Positions 53,385-61,206 of a stretch of DNA of 64,000 nucleotides are shown in pieces. Source of the stretch: Hyunsoonleella pacifica (lineage in GTDB: Bacteria > Bacteroidota > Bacteroidia > Flavobacteriales > Flavobacteriaceae); contig NZ_SIRS01000004.1 of the NCBI RefSeq assembly GCF_004310335.1, positions 225,763-289,762 on the forward strand. Reading direction: 5' to 3'. Positions within the stretch are counted from its first letter, which is position 1. Every line of letters begins with the position of its first letter. Under the pieces are notes generated by a model. The model ran no database searches. It saw only the letters and a program-made list of their open reading frames with translations, and had not been told where the DNA came from. The translations under genes and the position numbers were made by a program.

Positions 53385-53465
53385 ATCGTCACTATTCTTA
53401 GTTTAGCTATGTCTAAAATTAAAAATAGAAAGACGGAAAAAGCATGACAAAAGTCATTTAAGCTA

Positions 53466-54329
53466 TTAATAGCCCGAAAATTTAAAGTTTAGCATTTGCT
53501 TTACTAAGCTATAAATATTAGGAAACTGTTTTCTAAATTCATTAGACGACTCAATAAATGTTTCAATTAATACGGCTAATAATTCAGAGTCATTAGTAAA
53601 CGCGTAGTCTCGTAATAAATTAGAATTTTCTAATTTTTTTTTAAGTATGTCATCTCCATTCAATGCAGTTCTTAATGCATTAAATGTATCTACAAAAATA
53701 ATAGAGTTTATATCTTCGCTTTTTATACTATTAAAATGAATAGCATGAGCAAACTCGTGAATTCCTAAATTAAGTTTATCATCTTCAATTCTGTACCCTT
53801 CTAGAAAGTTATCCCATGACATCACAAGCGTTTTAAGACGAGGGTTAAACTCTCCTTTGTTATAAGTTTTACTAAATATTGAGTAATATTCCGTTGGATA
53901 AATTAAAATATGCTTCACAAACTGAATGAGGTAATTTCTAAAACCAAACGTTAACATTATTGCTGTTGCCGAAACTAACACTTTAACTTCTTCGGTAATT
54001 ACAAAACCTTCTTTGCCTTCAAATTTTTTCTTTTTTAAAAATACCGCTACGCGATGTTCAAAAAAACGTTTATACTTATCATCTAGTCTGTTGTAAAAGC
54101 TAAATTCATGTTGTAAAATAAAAACTTGACTGGGTTTTAGTTTTCGTTTAAATAAATAAAAATGAATAAAAATAGGGCGCTTAGTAAATGAGGCATACAA
54201 CATTTCTATTCCGTCTAAAATGGTGGTTATAACTTTCCTAATCAATAAAATCACAAGAAATAAAACGCCGCATAAAAGAATCCCTAAAATTATATTTCCA
54301 ACAAAAGAGTAATCATTAGATTTAAGCAT
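53466..54329 (-). CDS. M90/MtfA-like zinc peptidase with N-terminal membrane helix
   Basis: Membrane-anchored protein of 287 aa. A first helix (IILGILLCGVLFLVILLI) is followed by an MtfA-like domain: KYKRFFEHRVAVFLKKKKFE, VKVLVSATAIMLTFGF, and the zinc motif HEFAHAIHF (HExxH) near residue 195, then DYAFTNDSELLAVLIETFIE with the likely third ligand Glu. MtfA of E. coli binds the Mlc repressor of the glucose PTS; there is no PTS gene here, so the partner may differ. An ATG 9 nt upstream is also possible. Confidence 0.87.
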   Translation of the reverse strand: MLKSNDYSFVGNIILGILLCGVLFLVILLIRKVITTILDGIEMLYASFTKRPIFIHFYLFKRKLKPSQVFILQHEFSFYNRLDDKYKRFFEHRVAVFLKKKKFEGKEGFVITEEVKVLVSATAIMLTFGFRNYLIQFVKHILIYPTEYYSIFSKTYNKGEFNPRLKTLVMSWDNFLEGYRIEDDKLNLGIHEFAHAIHFNSIKSEDINSIIFVDTFNALRTALNGDDILKKKLENSNLLRDYAFTNDSELLAVLIETFIESSNEFRKQFPNIYSLVKQMLNFKFSGY

Positions 54330-54597
54330 TAATACCATAATAGGATTCTAGATATAGAAAGTAAATTTAGGGTTTTTAAACGTTATTTGTTAAAGGTTAC
54401 TATATCCCTTCTAAACTTTATTGTAAAAAAGAAATACTCCACTTAAAAATTTAAGCGAGCTAGTTACACTACATATTAATATTAAAAGCGAGATTGCACA
54501 CCCATTAACGATACGCTTTGAAAAAACATCAAACTCTTAACTATATCCTTAGAAAAATTAATACAAATAATTAAATAGTTTTATTTGATTTTTAATT

Positions 54598-54613
54598 TAT
54601 ATCTATAGATATA
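54598..54613. repeat. Perfect 16-bp palindrome
   Basis: TATATCTATAGATATA, a perfect dyad in the long gap upstream of the GTPase operon. A protein-binding site is possible; with this base composition, chance cannot be excluded. Confidence 0.35.
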
Positions 54614-54837
54614 TTGTCAAATCATTACTGAATTTTGGATGCATTTTAATACCCAAGAATAAAACGTATAGAGTAAATTAATACAGTTTCTATTAAATCC
54701 ATTTTAATTAAATCATCCATATAGTAATAGAAAAAATCACTTGATGTGTATAACCTATATAAAGAAGTAATTTGAAATTCTTTTGAAAACTATCTTCGCT
54801 ATCTGAATAGGTTTAATACTCTAAAAACCTTCAAAAC

Positions 54838-54870
54838 TTGATTTATTCTATAGTTTTTATACTACTTTTG
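54838..54870 (+). promoter_or_regulatory. Promoter of the GTPase/kinase operon
   Basis: TTG at 54838-54840 and TACTTTTG at 54863-54870, 22 nt apart: a good match to TTG and TAnnTTTG. It implies a start near 54877, about 20 nt before the first ATG. Confidence 0.6.
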
Positions 54871-54896
54871 TAATTATAGTTAAATACTCCCTTAAA

Positions 54897-55259
54897 ATGA
54901 AAAAAGAAGCTACTAAAGAACCAAAAGTACATTTAAATGGTAAATCTACAGAAGCCACTTCTAAGATTGATGCCATAAAAGAGTTGATTTTCGGTGAGGA
55001 TATTCAAGCATATAATTCTGAATTTGAAACTTTAAAGGCTGACATTTTAGCAAAAAAAGAAGAACTTCAAAACTTAATCAGTACTGTAGAATCTGAACTT
55101 TTACAAAATATTGATTCGCTTAGCACAGATATTAATATACGAATTACAGATCTTGAAAATTCTATTAACGACAAACTAGATAATCTAGATAACAAAAAAG
55201 TAAATCGTAAACTATTAAGTGAGCTTTTCACAAAAATGGGAGAAAAATTGAGAGAGTAA
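54897..55259 (+). CDS. Coiled-coil protein of the GTPase operon
   Basis: Cytoplasmic protein of 120 aa with no signal peptide. After about 20 hydrophilic residues it is nearly all helix with heptad spacing of Leu and Ile (LKADILAKKEELQNLISTVE, IRITDLENSINDKLDNLD), thus a predicted coiled coil. The C-terminal segment (KLLSELFTKMGEKLRE) could be an amphipathic interaction helix. I know no family. Fourteen nt separate it from the next gene, so it belongs to the operon and may scaffold the roadblock-like protein or the GTPase. Confidence 0.72.
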   Translation: MKKEATKEPKVHLNGKSTEATSKIDAIKELIFGEDIQAYNSEFETLKADILAKKEELQNLISTVESELLQNIDSLSTDINIRITDLENSINDKLDNLDNKKVNRKLLSELFTKMGEKLRE

Positions 55260-55273
55260 ATGTTGAAATCTCG

Positions 55274-56092
55274 ATGAATCAAGATGAGAAACTAAATATC
55301 ATAAAGGACATACTGCTTACTGATGAGCGGGAACTCGCTTCTTCAATTGAGAAAAAAATAAAAATTCTTGAAAATACTATTAATGAACGGAAAAACCTGT
55401 CCAATAAAGTTGATCCGATAATAGATGAAAAACTAAAAGAATTTGTCAAAGAAATACCTGATACGCTTGGTCCTACTATTACCGAAGCACTAAAAGAAGA
55501 GATAAAAAACTCAAAAGACGCAGTTGTAGAGGCACTCTTTCCTATTCTTGGTCTAATGGTAAAACGCTATGTACAGCACGAAATGAAACTGCTGTCTGAA
55601 AAAATAAACAATCAAGTAAGCAATACATTTTCATTTAAACGCTTTTTTAGAAAAGCAAAATCAAAAGCTTCTGGCATTAACGAATCTGACTTGCTCTTAC
55701 AAGAGCAGAATAATACTAACATTGAACAGATAATTATAGTTGAAAAAGGTTCAGGTCTGGTACTTGCAGAATATTCAAAACATAAAATGGCAGATGAAGA
55801 TATGGTTGCAGGTATGCTTACGGCTATTAAGAGTTTTGCTGAGGATGCGTTTAAGAAGGAAGAACAAAACTTACAATATATAGAGTATGATTTGTACCAT
55901 ATACACCTTCAAAATTTTTCATCATTTTACTTTGCAGTAGCCATTTCTGGCGCTTATAATGTGATTTCTAAAGATAAACTAGAAGACAAAATTCTTAGTT
56001 TTACCAATAAAGAAAAAATTGTAAATCTGTTAAATAGCAAAACTGAATTAACCTCGAAATTAAAAACTTTTATTAATGACCACCAAATCTAA
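55274..56092 (+). CDS. Roadblock/LC7-like protein with helical N-terminus
   Basis: Cytoplasmic protein of 272 aa. The N-terminal half is helical: ILLTDERELASSIEKKIKIL, then DEKLKEFVKEIPDTLGPTIT and VVEALFPILGLMVKRYVQHE, a pattern I know from the N-terminus of some bacterial OmpA/MotB-type proteins. Residues 150-260 (IEQIIIVEKGSGLVLAEYSK, DEDMVAGMLTAIKSFAEDAF, FYFAVAISGAYN) have the strand-helix-strand order of roadblock/LC7 or longin domains such as MglB. It lacks an OmpA domain. The end overlaps the GTPase gene by 17 nt. A role as GTPase partner or GAP is inferred. Confidence 0.72.
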   Translation: MNQDEKLNIIKDILLTDERELASSIEKKIKILENTINERKNLSNKVDPIIDEKLKEFVKEIPDTLGPTITEALKEEIKNSKDAVVEALFPILGLMVKRYVQHEMKLLSEKINNQVSNTFSFKRFFRKAKSKASGINESDLLLQEQNNTNIEQIIIVEKGSGLVLAEYSKHKMADEDMVAGMLTAIKSFAEDAFKKEEQNLQYIEYDLYHIHLQNFSSFYFAVAISGAYNVISKDKLEDKILSFTNKEKIVNLLNSKTELTSKLKTFINDHQI

Positions 56093-56570
56093 AAAAATTG
56101 TTTTGTTAGGGCATTTTGGGGTTGGAAAAACCTCATTAATAAGGCGTTTTGTAGAAAACAACTTTTCTGAAGATTACAAGGTTACCATCGGAGTACATAT
56201 ATCAAAAAAAGTGATTGAAATAGATGATAAAGCCATTTCTTTCGTATTGTGGGATCTAGAGGGTCAAGATGATATCAATAAAACACGATCGTCCTATTTA
56301 CTTGGTACAAATGCTTTTATTTACACCTTTGATTTATCCAGACCTGTAACTTTTGAAAACTTAGAAACCGAATTACAATTTTTAAAGGAAAATTATGCAA
56401 ATACCCCAGTTAAAGTCGTGGGAAACAAAATGGACTTAGTAAACAAGGGATATTTGAAGCAGTATAACGATGCTTTTAATCGTTTTGTCGACTTTTTTGT
56501 AAGTGCAAAAACTGGTAGTAGAGTTGAAACGCTTTTTTCTAAATTAGCTAAAGAGTTAATTTTAGAATAA
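56076..56570 (+). CDS. Ras/Rab-like small GTPase
   Basis: Small GTPase of 164 aa. All G motifs are present: G1 GHFGVGKT (residues 12-19), G2 Thr37 in KVTIGV, G3 WDLEGQD with Asp60, Gly63 and Gln64 (equivalent to Ras Gln61), G4 GNKMDL (117-120) and G5 SAKTG (143-147). A conserved catalytic Gln and a Rab-like WDxxGQD motif put it near eukaryotic Ras/Rab proteins rather than the bacterial Era/Obg group. There is no C-terminal Cys for prenylation. It overlaps the roadblock-like gene by 17 nt and is 6 nt before the kinase. Confidence 0.92.
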   Translation: MTTKSKKIVLLGHFGVGKTSLIRRFVENNFSEDYKVTIGVHISKKVIEIDDKAISFVLWDLEGQDDINKTRSSYLLGTNAFIYTFDLSRPVTFENLETELQFLKENYANTPVKVVGNKMDLVNKGYLKQYNDAFNRFVDFFVSAKTGSRVETLFSKLAKELILE

Positions 56571-56576
56571 GATTTG

Positions 56577-58091
56577 ATGCTAGATTGCTACAAAAAAAAA
56601 TATCAAAAAAATTATTTTCAATATATCTTAATTGATAACTCAGGGAACGTTCTGGAAAGTGACAATGTCCTGTTTCATATTAAGCTTAATTCCAATATTC
56701 AAGATATTCATCCTTTTTTTGAGATAGTAGACAATTTAATTTCAATTAAAAATGAATGTTTTCAATTCTCGTGTGTTAATCTGGAGGTAAATAACACACC
56801 CTTTGTAACAGACATTACTGTTCGGACAGAAAACAATCAGGAAAACCTTATTATAATAGAAGATTTAACTAGGCACTACAATAATTATCAGCTAACAGCT
56901 CAAACACGAAATGAGTCAATAATAAATGGGCAGATATTAGAGCTAAAAAACGACTATTTGTTAGAAAAGGAAATTTTTAAAAATAATTTTATAGCCAACT
57001 TTAGCCATCAACTTCGTAATCCTATAACAGCTTCAATAATATTTAGCGATTTACTTATAAACGGTAATGTTACTCCTGAACAAAAAAATTATTTAAATAT
57101 TATTCAGTCTGCAAATAAGGATTTAAAACATAGAATTGAAGATATTTTAGATATTTCAAAAATTGAAGCTGGTAAACTTATTTTATCCGAAAAAGTATTT
57201 AATCTAAAACAACTACTCAATGATATTACCACTGGTTACAAGACATTGGCAGAAAGAAAAGGTCTTGAGTTTAGTTTTGAAACTGGTAAAAAAATTCCAG
57301 ATTTTCTGAGGGGAGATCAATACAGATTAAAACAAATTATTGGGAATCTTTTAAACAATGCTATCGCCTATACAAAAAAAGGTAAAGTTAGCTTCAATAT
57401 ATCTCTTAACCACATAAGAGCTAGAAAAGCTAATTTGCGAATTGAAGTCTCAGACACAGGAATTGGGATAAACTCAGAGGATATTGAGTCTATTTTTGAA
57501 AGGTTTACTAAAATTAAACCTTCTGAAAACAACAAAGGAAGTACTGGCCTAGGACTTGCTGTAGTAAAGCACTTAATTTCCGAAATGCAGGGAAACATTA
57601 AAGTAGAAAGTAAGCTTGGAAAAGGTTCTAAATTTGTATGTAATCTTAGTTTCAAACTATCAAACTATACGGAAGACTTAAAGGAAGGTTTACTAAACTA
57701 TCAATTATCTAAACGAGATAAAAAGCATCATATTCTTTTACTGGAAGATTCTGAACTTATACAGCTTACCATTTTAAAAATTCTTGCTTCTAATGGGGAT
57801 TTTTATGTTAATTTAATCTCTAAAGGGGAAGATTTAATTTCTAATGTTGTAGATCAAGATGTAGATATTATTTTACTAGCCAACACTATACAGGGGTTTC
57901 AAGCAACAGATTTGGCGTCATCTATACGTAGTTTATCTAAAACATATAAAAAAACACCGATTATAGTTTTATCTACAGAAGCCTTTAAAGAAGATATTAA
58001 ACGCTTTAAAAAACACGGTATAAACGAGGTACTTGTTAAGCCTTTTGATGAAAAAAAACTATTACAAACTATACACAAATATTTAAAATAA
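56577..58091 (+). CDS. Hybrid sensor histidine kinase with degenerate receiver
   Basis: Cytoplasmic kinase of 504 aa. A PAS-like input region at 1-110 (FQYILIDNSGNVLESDNVLF) is followed by a helical linker, HisKA with H-box NFSHQLRNP (His144), and HATPase_c with N box LLNNAIAYT, G1 EVSDTGIGI, F box FERF and G2 STGLGLAVVKHL. The C-terminal receiver starts HHILLLEDSE and ends VLVKPFDEK, but the phosphoacceptor position reads IILLANTI: Ala (codon 57879-57881) instead of Asp. No membrane helix. Start at ATG 56577, not the TTG 3 nt before. Fourth gene of the GTPase operon. Confidence 0.9.
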   Translation: MLDCYKKKYQKNYFQYILIDNSGNVLESDNVLFHIKLNSNIQDIHPFFEIVDNLISIKNECFQFSCVNLEVNNTPFVTDITVRTENNQENLIIIEDLTRHYNNYQLTAQTRNESIINGQILELKNDYLLEKEIFKNNFIANFSHQLRNPITASIIFSDLLINGNVTPEQKNYLNIIQSANKDLKHRIEDILDISKIEAGKLILSEKVFNLKQLLNDITTGYKTLAERKGLEFSFETGKKIPDFLRGDQYRLKQIIGNLLNNAIAYTKKGKVSFNISLNHIRARKANLRIEVSDTGIGINSEDIESIFERFTKIKPSENNKGSTGLGLAVVKHLISEMQGNIKVESKLGKGSKFVCNLSFKLSNYTEDLKEGLLNYQLSKRDKKHHILLLEDSELIQLTILKILASNGDFYVNLISKGEDLISNVVDQDVDIILLANTIQGFQATDLASSIRSLSKTYKKTPIIVLSTEAFKEDIKRFKKHGINEVLVKPFDEKKLLQTIHKYLK

Positions 58092-58094
58092 AAA

Positions 58095-58115
58095 CGGGCA
58101 TTGTAACAACGCCCG
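58095..58115 (+). terminator. Terminator of the GTPase/kinase operon
   Basis: CGGGC (58095-58099) and GCCCG (58111-58115), with a further TTG/CAA pairing inside, followed by a mixed T-rich stretch. The T-run is not perfect. Confidence 0.65.
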
Positions 58116-58213
58116 CTTTCTTATTCTATTAAATGGTTTTAGGGATTTTATTATGCTATTAACTAACCTTGTATTCCATTTGTAATAGAATATTTGTTTT
58201 GATTTATTTGTGT

Positions 58214-60235
58214 TTACATTTTAACAATTATAAATTCTGAGCGTCTATTAAGTTGATGCTCTGCTTCAGAACAACTTATACCATCTGCACAATTGTTTAT
58301 GAGCTGAGATTCACCAAAACCATTGGCACTCTCAATTCTGTTTGCATCAATGCCTTGGCTAATTATATAATCTCTGGTAGATTTTGCTCTCCGGTCTGAC
58401 AAACTTAAATTATATGCATTGGAGTTTCTAGAATCGGTATGCGATTCAATTTTAATTACCATTTTTGGGTATTGCGTCATCAACAATACAATTTTGTTGA
58501 GCTCAATAGCTGCATCATTACGAATAAAAGATTTGTCTAAATCAAAATAAATAATACCAATCTTAATTTTTAGCACACCTTTTTCTTCAACAATAAGTTC
58601 GTTTAGCGTTTCTAAACCTAAGGCAACAACTGTTTCTCCGTTTTCATTTAATGTAAGCATTGGTTTCTCTTTAGGTTCATAACCTGTTTTTTCTGCCGTA
58701 ACTTTATATGGTGTTGCACAATCTAAAACCGTATTAAATGTATATGCACCAGCAATGTTAGTGGTTGTGGTTTCTAACAACTTACCTGTATCAGATAATA
58801 AAGCCATATTTACATTTGAAATACGTTCGCCGGTAATTGAATTCGACACATAACCTCTAATGGCTTGTTCACAAAGCGGGCCATCTGGTGCAGGTAAGCG
58901 CACAAAGGAATATATATCATCATCACCCTTTCCTGTTAATCTATTAGAACATACAAATCCTCTGTCTTTGGGTTCATTTACTATAAACCCAAAATCATCT
59001 AGTTTGCTATTAAGTGGCGCCCCAAGGTTTACAGGGTTTATAAATTGCCCTTCGTTTATTCTACTTTCATACACATCAAGACCTCCTAAACCTAAGTGTC
59101 CATCTGAAGCAAAATACAATGCATTGTTCGTGATATATGGAAACATTTCACGTCCTGCAGTATTTACCTTCGTTCCTAAATTTCTTGGTCTGGAGTAGCC
59201 TGTAAAAGTACTATCCTTTTTAGTAGTTTCATTTTCTTCTAATATATCAACTACAAAAATATCTGTTGCTCCAATAGACCCTGGCATATCCGAAACAAAG
59301 TAAAGTAATTTACCGTCCTTACTTACTGTAGGGTGTCCTACGGAATAGTCTTCACTATTAAAAGGCAGTTCTTTTACATTTTGCCATGTTAAAACACTAT
59401 CTCTATTTCGTCTCAATTCTGCACTGTATAATTTTAAATGATTAGTGCCTTTACCATCACGTCCTAAATCGCCATCGTAATTATTTCTGGTAAAATATAC
59501 TTTAGTTTCGTCTGGTGAGAATGCAAGTGTAGCTTCATGATATCGCGTATTTAATTTATCTGAAAACTCATCAATTAGTTTTACGTCAGATTGAATTTCA
59601 TTCAACTCCCCTAAATACATATTTAGAAAAGGCTGTTCATTCCAATGATAAATGCGTGTATGAAATGTAGAACTATCTACAGCTGATGAATATACTAGCT
59701 TATCCTTATAATACATAGGTCCAAAATCTGAATACTTTGTGTTTGTAGATATATTTTTAAGTACAAACCTTGGTTCTATATCTAAAATATCTTCAACAGT
59801 AATTTTCTTCTGACTGAATTTTGGAGACCTATCATCCTTATTTTCAGTACGCTTAGAAAACTCTTTCATCCAGCGCTTTGCATCTCTATATTGTCCTATC
59901 CCTTGTAAGGCATGTGCATATCTAAAAACATATTCTGCATCTACGCTAGAATAATAGTTAGAAACTAACTTATCATACCATCTATGGGCATTTTCCATAT
60001 CGGTATTAAAGTAATAGGAATCTCCCGCTCTTTTTAAAAGATTTACATAAGTAGAATCGTTAGAATTACTAAAGTTTTCATTTTTTCGCTCTGCCTTTTT
60101 TAGCTCTAATTCATACAAGGCTGATGCTTCTTTGTACCACATTCTATCAAACAATCTATCAGCTTTCTCATTAGAGTTTTGTGCCTGTATGATGCTTACT
60201 GCAGCTAAAAGTAAAAGTGTAATTATATTTTTCAT
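58214..60235 (-). CDS. OmpA/PD40 outer-membrane protein (T9SS-adhesin module)
   Basis: Exported protein of 673 aa. After a signal peptide (ending SIIQAQ) come TPR-like helices (residues 20-130), a PD40/WD40-like beta-propeller (about 190-420, with units such as FSPDETKVYFTRNNYDGDLG, VSKDGKLLYFVSDMPGSIGA), a carboxypeptidase-regulatory-like domain (AIRGYVSNSITGERISNVNM), and a C-terminal OmpA domain (IESHTDSRNSNAYNLSLSDR) that binds peptidoglycan. This architecture accompanies PorP/SprF genes of T9SS adhesins. It is the last gene of the module, 11 nt after the PorP/SprF gene. Confidence 0.9.
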   Translation of the reverse strand: MKNIITLLLLAAVSIIQAQNSNEKADRLFDRMWYKEASALYELELKKAERKNENFSNSNDSTYVNLLKRAGDSYYFNTDMENAHRWYDKLVSNYYSSVDAEYVFRYAHALQGIGQYRDAKRWMKEFSKRTENKDDRSPKFSQKKITVEDILDIEPRFVLKNISTNTKYSDFGPMYYKDKLVYSSAVDSSTFHTRIYHWNEQPFLNMYLGELNEIQSDVKLIDEFSDKLNTRYHEATLAFSPDETKVYFTRNNYDGDLGRDGKGTNHLKLYSAELRRNRDSVLTWQNVKELPFNSEDYSVGHPTVSKDGKLLYFVSDMPGSIGATDIFVVDILEENETTKKDSTFTGYSRPRNLGTKVNTAGREMFPYITNNALYFASDGHLGLGGLDVYESRINEGQFINPVNLGAPLNSKLDDFGFIVNEPKDRGFVCSNRLTGKGDDDIYSFVRLPAPDGPLCEQAIRGYVSNSITGERISNVNMALLSDTGKLLETTTTNIAGAYTFNTVLDCATPYKVTAEKTGYEPKEKPMLTLNENGETVVALGLETLNELIVEEKGVLKIKIGIIYFDLDKSFIRNDAAIELNKIVLLMTQYPKMVIKIESHTDSRNSNAYNLSLSDRRAKSTRDYIISQGIDANRIESANGFGESQLINNCADGISCSEAEHQLNRRSEFIIVKM

Positions 60236-60246
60236 GTAGCTTATGT

Positions 60247-61164
60247 TTAGAAGAATCGTGGTGATTTTAATTGTTTTTCTCTAGATCGAAGTTCAAAACG
60301 CAACATAATTTCGTGCGTTCCAGAATTAAAGTTATTTAATCGTGTTGTAGTAGCATCGTATGCATACCCTAGCATTAATTTTGGACCTAATTGAAAGCCT
60401 ATTAATCCACTTACAGAATCGTCCCAACGGTAAGCCAAACCTAACCTAAATACATCATCAAATAACACGTTAGCAGATAAGTCTACAATAATAGGTGCAC
60501 CTACCACAAACTTTCCTAAAAAGGCGGGTTTTAATTTTATTCTTGGACTTAAATCAAAAACTTTCCCTCCTATTAAAAAATAGTGCAAACGCTCTGCAGC
60601 AATCGCGTTTTGTACACCATCGTAATGTTCGCTTGTTAAAAAATTGGGTACAGATAATCCTAGATAACTATTATCATTATGCCAGTAAACTCCTGCTCCA
60701 ATAGTTGGTAAAAATCTGTTATCAATATTCTGTTGAAACACGTTTTCTTGTTCCTGATATGATCCTCTAGACCAATCTACATTTAATAACCTTAAACCTC
60801 CCTTAATCCCAAAAGATAGCTTGCTATCGTAATTTAAATTAATGGTATATGAAAAGTTAGCATCTAAGAAAAATTCGTCCGATGGCCCTAACCTATCGTT
60901 TACCAAAACAACCCCAAGACCAACGTTTTTACCAACGGGGGATTCTATACTAAAGGTTTGGGTCTCTGGAGCGCCATCCAACCCTACCCATTGTGTTCTG
61001 TATAATCCTGTGGCTGTTAAATGACCTCTAGAACCAGCATAGGCAGAATTTACAGTTAATGTATTAAACATGTAGTCTGTGTATTGTGGGTCTTGTTGCG
61101 CATTTGCATGGATACATGCAAATGCTACAACTAAACCAAATACTATTTTAAATTTTAAGTTCAT
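60247..61164 (-). CDS. PorP/SprF family T9SS membrane protein
   Basis: Outer-membrane beta-barrel of 305 aa. The signal peptide ends in CIHANAQQ, followed by the family signature DPQYTDYMFNTLTVNSAYAG. Further conserved parts are GLYRTQWVGLDGAPETQTFS, LSFGIKGGLRLLNVDWS and LGLSVPNFL. PorP/SprF proteins help export and hold the partner adhesin (as SprF with SprB) at the surface through its type B sorting domain. The DUF11 protein just upstream carries such a domain and is the likely partner. Confidence 0.93.
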   Translation of the reverse strand: MNLKFKIVFGLVVAFACIHANAQQDPQYTDYMFNTLTVNSAYAGSRGHLTATGLYRTQWVGLDGAPETQTFSIESPVGKNVGLGVVLVNDRLGPSDEFFLDANFSYTINLNYDSKLSFGIKGGLRLLNVDWSRGSYQEQENVFQQNIDNRFLPTIGAGVYWHNDNSYLGLSVPNFLTSEHYDGVQNAIAAERLHYFLIGGKVFDLSPRIKLKPAFLGKFVVGAPIIVDLSANVLFDDVFRLGLAYRWDDSVSGLIGFQLGPKLMLGYAYDATTTRLNNFNSGTHEIMLRFELRSREKQLKSPRFF

Positions 61165-61206
61165 CTTTAAATTCTTGTGTTTTAAAATATATACTGTGTT
61201 CTTAAA

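Larger units (their letters stand above)
54339..54896. other. 558-bp A+T-rich gap before the GTPase operon
   Basis: No gene seen in either strand. It contains a perfect 16-bp palindrome at 54598-54613 (TATATCTA and its complement) and the promoter of the following operon at 54838-54870. The rest is very A+T-rich. Confidence 0.6.
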
